22,895 nucleotides of DNA from a virus: positions 1-22,895 of the IMG/VR virus record IMGVR_UViG_3300037108_000111; one strand, given 5' to 3'. The translations under genes and the position numbers were made by a program. Numbering within the stretch: position 1 is the first letter of the stretch; each line of letters opens with the position of its first letter. This document shows, piece after piece, positions 12,747-19,369 of this stretch. The notes below the pieces were generated by a model. That model ran no database searches and was not told the origin of the DNA. It worked only from the letters and a program-made list of their open reading frames with translations.

Positions 12747-14197
12747 TGGCCGACAAAAAGATTCCCGCCGTTCCCGCCATGCCGCCCAGGGGCGAGATGC
12801 TCTCGTCCAGCAGCCTGTACATGCAGCAGATCTCGCTCTACCGCAACACGCTGGCCTTCGGAGGCACGCGCAACCCCAGCGAGATATGGGCGGCCATGAC
12901 TTATAACATGAGCCAGACTATGGCCTACTTCCGCGAGCTGGAAGACAAAGACGAGGATGTGGCCAACTGCCTGGATACGCTCAAGCTGTCGGTTCTGGAG
13001 CGCGATCGCAGTGTGCTGCCCGCGCCGCGCGACGAATCCGCCCAGGCCCAGGAGGTGAAGGAGTTTATCGAGGCCGAACTGGGCAAGCTGGACTTTCATG
13101 CCGTGCTGGATTGCGTGCTCGATGCGCCCGGCTACGGCTTCAGCGTGCAGGAGCTGGTCTTCGATGCCTCCATGGGCCAGGCTTCGCTGCTGGCGATCAA
13201 CGACTGCCCGCAAGAGTTGTTTCTCTTCGGCAACCGCTTCTATCCGCAGGTGGGCAACCTGCAGTTGCTCGACAATCCCTATGCCTCCTCCGGCGCCGAG
13301 GTTCCGGAGCAGAAGTTTCTCATATTCAGCTATCGCAAGCGCAGCCGCAACCGCATGGGGAGGCCGCTGTTGAAGGCGGTCTTCTGGCCGAGCTGGTTCA
13401 AGCGCAACGTGCAGCGGCTGTGGATGCAGTTTGCCGAGAAAGGCCCCGGCACGGCCGTGGTGCATTACAACGATGCCGACAATGCCAGCGAGCGCAAGCG
13501 CGCCGTGGACATTGCCCAGGCGTTGGTTGACAGCGTGGCCATCGCCGTCCCCAAAGGCTTTGAGTTTGAGGCTGAGCTCCTCAAAGTGGCCCGCGCGCAG
13601 AATCCCGATGTCTACGAGCACTTCTTCCAGGCCATGCAATACTCCATCGCGCGGAGGACGTTGGGCGAGACATTGACCAGTTTCGGCAACGAAGGCGGCG
13701 GCGGCTCGAAGGCGCAGGGCCAGACCCACGCCGACACGCTGGATAAGCGCAGCGTCGAGCTATGCCGCAGTCTGCAATCGGTGGTCAACGATCAACTCAT
13801 CAAGCCGCTGGTGCTGTGGAACTTCGGCCCCAGCGCGCCCATGCCGGTGTGGCAGTTCGACCTGGAAGAGGCAGAGGACTTGGGGCTGGCGCTTACGGTG
13901 GACAGCGGCCTGCAGCGCATGGGCAAGAAGTTCACCGTGGGCTACATCGCCGATCGCTATGACCGGCCCATCACGCCGGGCGAGACTCCAGATCAGGAAA
14001 TAGTGCCCAACGTTACCGCGCCAACCGTGGCGCTGCGCGATAGTACGACATCGACCTTCGCCGAGAAGACGGCGGAAGCGGCGATGCGGCGCGAGATGAA
14101 GCAATACGATCAGCTCTTTGCGCAGGAGCAGGCTGCGGGCAGGAAGATCTTCGCGCGGCGGATCCGCGAGATCGCGGACTCCGCTGTGGCGGGGTAG
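12746..14197 (+). CDS. Portal protein, Mu gp29-like (DUF935)
   Basis: This 483-residue portal subunit forms the dodecameric ring at the capsid vertex. Typical DUF935 features are visible: an N-terminal RNPSEIW-like segment, LEDKDEDVANCLDTLKLSVLERD, the DAPGYGFSVQEL region, FLIFSYRKRSRNRMGRPLLKAVFW, and a helical crown containing GSKAQGQTHADTLDKRSVELC. The ATG at 12746 shares one base with the terminase stop; an alternative GTG at 12743 would add one residue. Heptamer block g follows its stop. The neighbours (terminase before, MuF two genes on) agree with the role. Confidence 0.92.
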   Translation: MADKKIPAVPAMPPRGEMLSSSSLYMQQISLYRNTLAFGGTRNPSEIWAAMTYNMSQTMAYFRELEDKDEDVANCLDTLKLSVLERDRSVLPAPRDESAQAQEVKEFIEAELGKLDFHAVLDCVLDAPGYGFSVQELVFDASMGQASLLAINDCPQELFLFGNRFYPQVGNLQLLDNPYASSGAEVPEQKFLIFSYRKRSRNRMGRPLLKAVFWPSWFKRNVQRLWMQFAEKGPGTAVVHYNDADNASERKRAVDIAQALVDSVAIAVPKGFEFEAELLKVARAQNPDVYEHFFQAMQYSIARRTLGETLTSFGNEGGGGSKAQGQTHADTLDKRSVELCRSLQSVVNDQLIKPLVLWNFGPSAPMPVWQFDLEEAEDLGLALTVDSGLQRMGKKFTVGYIADRYDRPITPGETPDQEIVPNVTAPTVALRDSTTSTFAEKTAEAAMRREMKQYDQLFAQEQAAGRKIFARRIREIADSAVAG

Positions 14198-14208
14198 GGG
14201 TTAGAAAA

Positions 14209-14241
14209 CAGGGGTCAGGGGTTAGGGGTCAGAGGTTAGGG
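14209..14241 (+). repeat. Heptamer repeat block g
   Basis: About four and a half units of GGGGTCA/GGGGTTA type lie between the portal stop and the Acb2-like gene. It is G-rich on the coding strand. Its sequence is almost the reverse complement of block h on the other side of that gene. The TTA-containing units occur only in these two blocks, tying g and h together. Confidence 0.85.
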
Positions 14242-14256
14242 AAAGGCGGAAGAAGC

Positions 14257-14478
14257 ATGGCGATCACAAAAGCGAATCTCAAAGACGTTTTCAGCTATCA
14301 TGCGCCCTTGGTAACACAGCTCGATCAGTACAGCGCGCTGCGCACGGCCGCGCGCGATTTTGCCGAGACGATCCTGGACAACACACCAACCTGCGCGGAT
14401 CAGCAGGCGGCGCTCCGCCACGTTCGCGAAGCTGTGATGACCGCTAACGCCGCAGTTGCATTAAAGGGCACGGTTTGA
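14257..14478 (+). CDS. acb2: Acb2-like anti-CBASS cyclic-nucleotide sponge
   Basis: This 73-residue, two-helix protein matches the Acb2/Tad1-type hairpin family pattern. An N-terminal F12-x-Y14-H15-x-P17 is followed by Q21, Y25 and R29, helix one (ALRTAARDFAETIL), a loop with N-T-P and A-D-Q (42-49), and helix two ending REAVMTANAAVAL (57-69). Family members form hexamers that bind cyclic di- and trinucleotides. They thereby stop CBASS effectors from being activated during infection. AGGCGGAAG precedes the ATG. It sits between the portal and MuF genes, a place where Mu has no such gene, and is bracketed by inverted heptamer blocks, as for an inserted accessory gene. The family assignment rests on motif recognition; the spectrum of bound nucleotides cannot be predicted. 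Confidence 0.8.
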   Translation: MAITKANLKDVFSYHAPLVTQLDQYSALRTAARDFAETILDNTPTCADQQAALRHVREAVMTANAAVALKGTV

Positions 14479-14509
14479 CTAACCCCTAACCCCTGATCCC
14501 TAACCCCTG
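14479..14509 (-). repeat. Heptamer repeat block h
   Basis: Four units (CTAACCC CTAACCC CTGATCC CTAACCC) begin directly after the Acb2-like stop codon. The minus strand gives four G runs with TTA or ATCA loops, a full G-quadruplex pattern. It is the inverted partner of block g. Confidence 0.85.
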
Positions 14510-14527
14510 TTCGCCGGAGGCGAACGT

Positions 14528-15349
14528 ATGACCGACTATCGCGAAGCGCAGGCCCAGCTCGGCGACATGCTGGCGGAGCACCTGGCCGCGGCCAACCTGC
14601 TGGGCCGGCTGCATATCGCCCGGTTCGCTATATCGAAGACAGGCAAGCCGGCGCGCCTGGCGCTCACCTCGCATCATGGGGTAAGTTTTGCGGATGACGA
14701 TCACAATGCCGCCGGCGACACGCTGGGCGTGGGTTTCAGCTTCGATCTGCCGCCCACCGGCGCAATCGAGTATCTGCGCAACCTGACGCCGGTAACCCGC
14801 CACCTCTTCGACGGGCTTACCTCGCAGTACCGCCGCGACGCCTTCACCGTGGCCGGTGTGAGCGACCAGCGATTGATTGCGAAGATCCGCGACACGCTGA
14901 GCGAGACGCTGGCCAAGGGCGGCACGGCGCGCGACTTCCGCGCCCAGGTTGACCAGCTATGTACGGAGGAGGGCGTGCAGAAACTCACCGCCTTCGAGCT
15001 GGACACCGTCTTCCAGACCAACAGCGGCAAAGCCTACTCAGCCGGGCGTCTGGAGCAGATGCGCGAGCCGGCTACGATGGACGCGCTGCCCTACTGGCAG
15101 TACTGGACGGTAGGCGACGCGCGCGTGCGGCCGGCTCATGCTTCGCTCGACGGCTTCTGCGCGCGGGCCATCGATCCCGTATGGCGGAAGATCTATCCGC
15201 CCAACGACTATAACTGCCGCTGCTCGGTGATCCCCGTTCCGGAGGACGAAGCTCCGGAGGGCAGCGGCGAAGGCGGCATTGAACGGCTGCCGCTGCTAGC
15301 CATCGCGGGAGTGCCCGCGCATGGCTTCCACACGCTGATGAGTCCGTGA
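14528..15349 (+). CDS. MuF-like minor head protein (Mu gp30 type)
   Basis: This 273-residue protein ends in the MuF domain. Recognisable parts are the helical N-terminus, LTPVTRHLFDGLTSQYRRDAF, TARDFRAQVDQL, ELDTVFQTNSGKAYSAGRLEQM, YWQYWTVGDARVRPAHASLDG and the signature IYPPNDYNCRCSVIPV near residues 221-236. Mu gpF is a minor head component required for head morphogenesis, probably acting near the portal and injected DNA. CCGGAGGCG lies upstream of the ATG at 14528. The C-terminal tail after about residue 240 is short, with no toxin domain attached as in some MuF polymorphic-toxin-like proteins. It sits two genes after the portal, the intervening gene being the Acb2-like insertion. Confidence 0.9.
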   Translation: MTDYREAQAQLGDMLAEHLAAANLLGRLHIARFAISKTGKPARLALTSHHGVSFADDDHNAAGDTLGVGFSFDLPPTGAIEYLRNLTPVTRHLFDGLTSQYRRDAFTVAGVSDQRLIAKIRDTLSETLAKGGTARDFRAQVDQLCTEEGVQKLTAFELDTVFQTNSGKAYSAGRLEQMREPATMDALPYWQYWTVGDARVRPAHASLDGFCARAIDPVWRKIYPPNDYNCRCSVIPVPEDEAPEGSGEGGIERLPLLAIAGVPAHGFHTLMSP

Positions 15350-15351
15350 CG

Positions 15352-15400
15352 ATCTATTCTTTCCGTTTTATCCGCCTTGTTTGAGTTATACGACAGCGCG
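15352..15400 (+). promoter_or_regulatory. Candidate shared control motif upstream of protease gene
   Basis: The short gap before the protease gene contains TTTTATCCGC, TTGTTT, GTTATA and CAGCGC in order. The same words occur at 6167-6209 upstream of the lysis genes, with nine extra bases before GTTATA. It may be a promoter or activator site for late units, or a chance or intergenic-repeat similarity. There is no proof of promoter function. Confidence 0.25.
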
Positions 15401-15426
15401 GGAATTGAAGGCGATAAGGTGACTGC

Positions 15427-16557
15427 ATGGCTCAGGAGAAGACGGTCGGCGGCAGTGAACATGGCGAAGCGCCGCGCCCATGGATCGAGATCTTCCGCGC
15501 CGGCGATTATTCCAAAGCGGGCAAGGGAGTTATCACTCCCGACGATCTGCGCCGCGTGGTGCGCAACTACGACCCTAGCTATCACGAGGCTCCGGAGACG
15601 CTGGGCCACACGGCGGACGATCAGCCTGCCTATGGCTGGATCGATGCGCTCATGCTCGACGGCGACAAGTTGCTGGCCCGCGAGAGCAAGGTGGATCCCA
15701 AGTTCGAGGAGGCTCGCAAGGCGGGCAAGTTCAAAAAGCGCTCGGCGGCGTTCTATCAGGACGATGCCGGCAATGTTACCGGCCTGCGCCACCTGGCGTG
15801 GCTGGGGGCGGGCATTCCCGAAGTCAAGGGTCTGCAAGACATCGCATTCGACGATCACGGCCAGAAGTTCATCAGCGTGGACTTCGGCGAGGAGGAAACT
15901 GTGTCTGCTGACAACAAAACCGGATTCGAGCAATTCAAGGCATTCTTTGCCGAGCTGCTCAAGGGCGGGTCGCCCGAGCCCAAAACCTTCAGTGAAGACG
16001 ATGTCAAGCGCATTGCGGCCGAGGCCGCGACCGCTGCCGCCGCGCCGCTCACGGCCAAGATCGCCGCGCTCGAAACCGACTCCGCCGCGCAGAAAACCCA
16101 GTTCGCCGAGCGCGAAGCCGCTCTCGCCGGCGGCGAAGTGAAGCAGCGCGCCACCGCGGCCGTTGCGCGATTGAAGACCGCGGGCAAGTGGATCCCCGCC
16201 TTCGACAAGATGGGCCTGGGGCCGATCTTCGAGGAGCTGGCCGCATCCAAGCTCACCGTCGAATTCGGCGAGGGTGATAAGAAGAAGCAGGTCACGGCGC
16301 TGGAAACGCTCACGCTCTTCCTCGAAGGCCTGCCGAAGATCGTTCCCGGCGGCAAGATCGTCGAGTTCGGCGCCGCCCCGGCTGCGCATGGCGCCTCCAG
16401 CGGCGATCCGCTCACCGACGCGGCGCGCGCCCGGCAAAAGGAGCGCAAGGCCGACAACGGCGGCAAGGGCATCAGCTTCGGCGAAGCTCTGGCTGAGGTT
16501 GCGCACGAGCATCCCGAGCTGACCCAGGCCGCGGCCTCCACCGGCGGCGCGGTCTAA
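15427..16557 (+). CDS. Head maturation protease with C-terminal scaffold, Mu I-like (gp32 type)
   Basis: This 376-residue protein has an N-terminal protease part (about 15-155) with the conserved gp32/COG4388 stretches: IFRAGDYSKAGKGVITPDDL, PETLGHTADDQPAYGWIDAL, LLARESKVDPKFEEARKAGKF and KKRSAAFY. The C-terminal part (from about 159) is Ala/Glu/Lys-rich and predicted coiled-coil (AAEAATAAAAPLTAKIAALE...), which suits a capsid scaffold cleaved during maturation. In Mu, the scaffold Z is the separately started C-terminal part of I; the same arrangement seems present here. The ATG at 15427 is preceded by AAGGTGACTGC, a modest ribosome-binding site. The next genes are decoration and capsid proteins. 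Confidence 0.88.
   Translation: MAQEKTVGGSEHGEAPRPWIEIFRAGDYSKAGKGVITPDDLRRVVRNYDPSYHEAPETLGHTADDQPAYGWIDALMLDGDKLLARESKVDPKFEEARKAGKFKKRSAAFYQDDAGNVTGLRHLAWLGAGIPEVKGLQDIAFDDHGQKFISVDFGEEETVSADNKTGFEQFKAFFAELLKGGSPEPKTFSEDDVKRIAAEAATAAAAPLTAKIAALETDSAAQKTQFAEREAALAGGEVKQRATAAVARLKTAGKWIPAFDKMGLGPIFEELAASKLTVEFGEGDKKKQVTALETLTLFLEGLPKIVPGGKIVEFGAAPAAHGASSGDPLTDAARARQKERKADNGGKGISFGEALAEVAHEHPELTQAAASTGGAV
15901..16557 (+). CDS. Nested in-frame scaffold protein (Mu Z-like)
   Basis: An in-frame GTG at codon 159 of the protease gene is preceded by GAGGAGG with a five-base spacer, a stronger ribosome-binding site than the one before the parent gene. Translation from it would give a 218-residue scaffold (VSADNKTGFEQFKAFF...), exactly at the border between protease domain and coiled-coil domain. 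Mu I/Z is the known precedent. The signal is seen in the sequence; actual use of the start is inferred. Confidence 0.7.
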   Translation: MSADNKTGFEQFKAFFAELLKGGSPEPKTFSEDDVKRIAAEAATAAAAPLTAKIAALETDSAAQKTQFAEREAALAGGEVKQRATAAVARLKTAGKWIPAFDKMGLGPIFEELAASKLTVEFGEGDKKKQVTALETLTLFLEGLPKIVPGGKIVEFGAAPAAHGASSGDPLTDAARARQKERKADNGGKGISFGEALAEVAHEHPELTQAAASTGGAV

Positions 16558-16566
16558 CAAATCACA

Positions 16567-16587
16567 GCATCCGCCCTGGCGGGATGC
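16567..16587 (+). terminator. Hairpin after the protease/scaffold gene
   Basis: GCATCCGCC pairs with GGCGGGATGC around a two-base loop with one bulge, ten bases after the stop codon. Only a short TTCC follows, so termination is probably partial; it may protect or process the mRNA. The gap 16588-16668 shows no other gene. Confidence 0.5.
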
Positions 16588-16668
16588 TTCCGGAGCAGCG
16601 GCGGGGAAAAAGCTGAAGAGCTGCTATTCCTTCAGCAAGAATTTGAAGCACAGCCCAAGGAGGGCACG

Positions 16669-17718
16669 ATGGCGAACATTTACACGGAAGCGAAGGGGCC
16701 GCAAGGCGTGCAGGCAAAGGAATCCCTGCTGCCCACGGCCGTCACCGGCTACTCTCGCGGGCTCGCGGTCAGTTACGGCGCGGATGCCTACCATGCCACG
16801 CTGGCCTCCGCGGCCGGCCAGCTCTGCGCGGGCATTCTCGAAGAGGACGCGCTGAACCTCAACAATCCCTGCTCCGTCATCGAATTCGGCCAGGCGATTG
16901 CCAAGATCGGCGCCAACGTGAGCGCGCTGCAGGCGCTCAGCGTGAACGCCGCGGGGCAGTTGATCCCCGCCACGCCCGGCACCGCGGTGCTGGCCGTCGC
17001 GCTGGAATCGCAGACCTACGTCTCTCCCGGCAGCTATGCCAACGTCTTCGTGCTTGGCCTCTTCGGCTTCCTGGCGGCGAATACCGTGGTGCCCACCTTC
17101 GCGTACACGCACGTCGTCGCCTCGGACGCAATTCCGGTAGTCTCCGGAACTTACGGCCTGGGCAGCGGTGGCGCGCTGGCCATGACGCTGGCCACGCCCA
17201 GCAGCCCGCAGGATGGCACCGTGCTTACCATCACCGCCGAGACGGCGCACGCCCACACCATTACCACGGCCGGCAACAAGATCAACGGGACCGGCCATGT
17301 GGTTACGTTCCATCAGCAGGGCGACACTGTCGTCTTGGTGGCCATGGCGGGCATCTGGAACGTCGCGGCGCTTGTCGGCTCCGCAACGCTCGATAACTAC
17401 ACGAGCCTGGGCCCCGTCACGCACCTGACCACCTCGACCGCCATCCCAGTCGTATCCGGCACTTATGGCCTGGGAACCGGCGCCGCTCTGGCGGTGACGC
17501 TGGCCACGCCGACGGCGGCGCAGGACGGCACCAAAATCTACATCGTGGCCGAGACGGCGCACGCTCACACCGTGCAGGTTGGCGCGGGCATCATCATCGG
17601 CGCCACCACGGGCTACGCCACCTTCGCCGCCATCGGCGACGGCATCCAGCTTGAGGCGGTCGCCCAGAAGTGGATGGTGAAGGGACTCACCGGCCCGACT
17701 CCGGTCATTCTCTCGTAA
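16669..17718 (+). CDS. Head decoration-type protein (DUF2190-like) with two repeated beta domains
   Basis: This 349-residue protein has an N-terminal part (about 1-148) resembling DUF2190/decoration proteins, with short strands and turns (LLPTAVTGYSRGLAVSYGADAY; SVNAAGQLIPATPGTAVLAVAL). Two homologous domains of about 90 residues follow, at 148-237 and 252-341, each with the pattern (A)IPVVSGTYGLG.G.ALA.TLATP..(A/P)QDGT....AETAHAHT. This beta domain is a common add-on of phage virion proteins and probably displays on the capsid surface. It lies between scaffold and capsid genes, as decoration genes do. AAGGAGG lies seven bases upstream of the ATG. Assignment to capsid surface is inference; a fibre-like role cannot be excluded. 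Confidence 0.75.
   Translation: MANIYTEAKGPQGVQAKESLLPTAVTGYSRGLAVSYGADAYHATLASAAGQLCAGILEEDALNLNNPCSVIEFGQAIAKIGANVSALQALSVNAAGQLIPATPGTAVLAVALESQTYVSPGSYANVFVLGLFGFLAANTVVPTFAYTHVVASDAIPVVSGTYGLGSGGALAMTLATPSSPQDGTVLTITAETAHAHTITTAGNKINGTGHVVTFHQQGDTVVLVAMAGIWNVAALVGSATLDNYTSLGPVTHLTTSTAIPVVSGTYGLGTGAALAVTLATPTAAQDGTKIYIVAETAHAHTVQVGAGIIIGATTGYATFAAIGDGIQLEAVAQKWMVKGLTGPTPVILS
17131..17691 (+). repeat. Intragenic tandem domain duplication
   Basis: Two diverged copies of a beta-domain coding unit begin at 17131 and 17443, 312 bases apart (104 codons). They share the residues IPVVSGTYGLG, QDGT and AETAHAHT. Third-base differences are frequent, so the duplication is not recent. Confidence 0.8.
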
Positions 17719-17730
17719 CGGATTTCAACC

Positions 17731-17749
17731 GGGCGGCCACGCGCCGCCC
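17731..17749 (+). terminator. Hairpin between decoration and capsid genes
   Basis: GGGCGGC (17731-17737) and GCCGCCC (17743-17749) form a perfect seven-base stem with a five-base loop. No T-run follows. It is one of a series of intergenic hairpins in the head module and is probably an mRNA processing or stability element, or an attenuator. A CCGCCGCGGCGG palindrome follows at 17775-17786. Confidence 0.45.
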
Positions 17750-17803
17750 GCGCACCGCAACTGACGATTTCACTCCGCCGCGGCGGACGAGGAGGAAGAA
17801 GCA

Positions 17804-18880
17804 ATGGGCGGTTATGTTGGCCTGGCACCAGCAGGGTTTCCGAATGTAGCCCTGAGCAACTACGCGAAGGAATTCGCCGATGACCAGGTTCCGCTGGTCG
17901 GCGACATCTTCTGCCCGAAGGTTCCTGTCGAGCGGCAGTCCTTCCCTTACCTGATCTGGGATCGTCAGAACCTGATTATTCCCGGATCGACGCTGCGCGC
18001 TCCCAGCGCCGGCGCGGGCACCATCCGGCGCTCGTACTCCACCAGCAACTACTTCTGCCGGTCGCACGCCCTCAAGGGCTCGGTGGCCTTCGAAGAAGAG
18101 GCTTACGGCCTGGGCCTGGGCTTCTCGACGAAGCAGCACCTCACCGGCGACCTGATCGGGCGCATCCGGCGCTCGCGCGAGAATGAGATCGCCACGCTGC
18201 TGCTCTCGCTCTCGAACTTCCCCAACGGCGTCGATCTCTCGTCCGGATCGAACAATCAGTGGGACGTGTATCCCGCCGTGCACGACGAAGGCACTGACGG
18301 ATCGCACCCCATTGTGCAGGTTGAAGAGGCCAAGGAGTTGCTCCGCCAGGCCGGTATCGCCGACGACCAGATGGTGCTGGTTCTCAGCTCGCCCTGCGTG
18401 GTCGCGCTCAAGAACCATCCGGACATCATCAACCGCTTCATGTACACCAACGCGCTGGGCATCATCGACATCGACAAGCTGAGCAGTGTCTTTGGCGTCA
18501 AGTGCGTGCGCGCCGGAGCCATCAAGGCGTCGCAGAACATGACATCTTCGTGGATCTGGGGCAGCAGCGCCTTCCTGGGCTACGCCAGCCCCAACGCCAC
18601 CCGCGACGACGTGAGCTGCGCCAAGACCTTTGTCTGGGCGGGCGGCCAGATCCCCGGCAACGATGGCGGCAATATCTCCATGCCGGCCGCGCCGGGCACC
18701 ATCGACGGCTACGGCGTTCTGGAGTGGCTCGATCCCGAACTCGACAAGAAGACCTACTGGCAAAGCGTGGACTGGTACTACTCCATCCAGGCCACGGCGA
18801 CGGAGACGGGCTTCCCGTTCCTCAACTGCCTCAAGACCGCTCCCACCATGGTCACACTCCCCGGCCTGCTCGAAGGCTAA
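17804..18880 (+). CDS. Major capsid protein
   Basis: This 358-residue protein has the position and composition of a major capsid protein. An N-terminal segment (VALSNYAKEFADDQVPLVGDIF) leads to VPVERQSFPYLIWDR, a long middle domain with a helix (GRIRRSRENEIATLLLSL), DDQMVLVLSSPCVVALKNHP as expected for the core of an HK97-like fold, and a C-terminus with sheet-forming stretches (WQSVDWYYSIQATATE). It follows scaffold and decoration genes, has a strong GAGGAGG site, and is followed by hairpins that could set its level. It does not resemble Mu gpT, so this capsid gene seems to come from a different phage lineage. The fold call is inference. Confidence 0.82.
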   Translation: MGGYVGLAPAGFPNVALSNYAKEFADDQVPLVGDIFCPKVPVERQSFPYLIWDRQNLIIPGSTLRAPSAGAGTIRRSYSTSNYFCRSHALKGSVAFEEEAYGLGLGFSTKQHLTGDLIGRIRRSRENEIATLLLSLSNFPNGVDLSSGSNNQWDVYPAVHDEGTDGSHPIVQVEEAKELLRQAGIADDQMVLVLSSPCVVALKNHPDIINRFMYTNALGIIDIDKLSSVFGVKCVRAGAIKASQNMTSSWIWGSSAFLGYASPNATRDDVSCAKTFVWAGGQIPGNDGGNISMPAAPGTIDGYGVLEWLDPELDKKTYWQSVDWYYSIQATATETGFPFLNCLKTAPTMVTLPGLLEG

Positions 18881-18901
18881 GGGGCGGCATAACCTGTTCG
18901 A

Positions 18902-18939
18902 CAAAAGAGGCGCGCTTCCAACCAGGGCGCGCCCTTTTG
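18902..18939 (+). terminator. Terminator-like hairpin after the capsid gene
   Basis: CAAAAGAGGCGCGC pairs with GGCGCGCCCTTTTG around a loop of about ten bases, with four T in the right arm. It is a good candidate for partial intrinsic termination just after the capsid gene. It is nearly identical to the hairpin at 19135-19169 on the other side of the next small gene. Confidence 0.7.
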
Positions 18940-18964
18940 AACCAAGGAACCAAGGAGAAGGACA

Positions 18965-19111
18965 ATGGACAGCACCCGCACCGAAAAGACCACTGAAACC
19001 CACGCCGACTCGAAGCCCGAGACGGACACGAAGACCACAGAAGTCCACGCCGACGCGAAGCCCGCCGAGGCCGCCAAGGACACGAAGACCACCGAGATTC
19101 GCGAGAAGTAA
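18965..19111 (+). CDS. 48-residue Thr/Lys/Glu-rich repeat peptide
   Basis: This very short frame starts at ATG 18965 with AAGGAGA seven bases upstream. It encodes MDSTRTEKTTETHADSKP..., made of three copies of a TKTTE-[VT/TH]-type unit (KTTETHADSKP, TKTTEVHADAKP, TKTTEIREK). It is highly charged and probably disordered, with no hydrophobic core. The repeats and strong ribosome-binding site between twin hairpins suggest it is a real gene. Function is unknown; a virion-associated or chaperone-like linker is possible. Confidence 0.5.
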   Translation: MDSTRTEKTTETHADSKPETDTKTTEVHADAKPAEAAKDTKTTEIREK

Positions 19112-19134
19112 GCCGCGCGTTTCTCAGGAATTAC

Positions 19135-19169
19135 CAAGAGGCGCGCTTTCAACAAGGGCGCGCCTCTTG
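19135..19169 (+). terminator. Second terminator-like hairpin, twin of 18902-18939
   Basis: A perfect 12-base stem (CAAGAGGCGCGC at 19135-19146 with its complement at 19158-19169) encloses an 11-base loop TTTCAACAAGG. The loop and stem are nearly the same as in the preceding hairpin. Only a weak T content follows, so partial termination or transcript processing is likely. Confidence 0.65.
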
Positions 19170-19199
19170 CAATCTGAAACCGAAATGAAAGGATTCCCG

Positions 19200-19355
19200 A
19201 TGGCCGCCGAAAAAGAGCCTACCGAAAACCTCCACACCGTGCTGAGCAACTTCTTTCACAAAAGCAAGCTGCTGGTGCGTGGCCAGGTCATTTCGCTCAC
19301 CGCGAAAGAAGCCGCCCCGCACGTCGCCGCCAAGCTCATCACCCCAGCCAAGTAA
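19200..19355 (+). CDS. Small head-module protein (51 residues)
   Basis: Starting at ATG 19200, with AAAGGA about six bases upstream, the product is MAAEKEPTENLHTVLSNFF...; an upstream in-frame ATG at 19185 would add five residues. It contains a short strand pattern LVRGQVISLTAKEAAPHVAAKLI, resembling small phage proteins of the type 'G..i.Lt..eA..L...g.I' found between capsid and connector genes. It is too short for the family to be certain. Heptamer block i follows within 15 bases of the stop. It is presumably cotranscribed with the head genes. Confidence 0.6.
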   Translation: MAAEKEPTENLHTVLSNFFHKSKLLVRGQVISLTAKEAAPHVAAKLITPAK

Positions 19356-19369
19356 CTGGCGGCTGATAA

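Noticed and set aside
12737-13729. 330-codon open frame on the minus strand opposite the portal gene
   Set aside because: It is a shadow frame caused by high GC and strong codon bias. The portal protein is clear on the plus strand.
14209-14509. Telomere-like ends because of TTAGGGG units
   Set aside because: The blocks are internal, short and inverted around a gene. Nothing else suggests a linear hairpin or telomeric replicon.
14528-15349. MuF fused to a polymorphic toxin
   Set aside because: The protein ends about 35 residues after the MuF signature, with no room for a toxin domain.
15208-16560. 450-codon minus-strand frame opposite MuF and protease genes
   Set aside because: It spans two recognised plus-strand genes and the gap between them, with no ribosome-binding site or family pattern.
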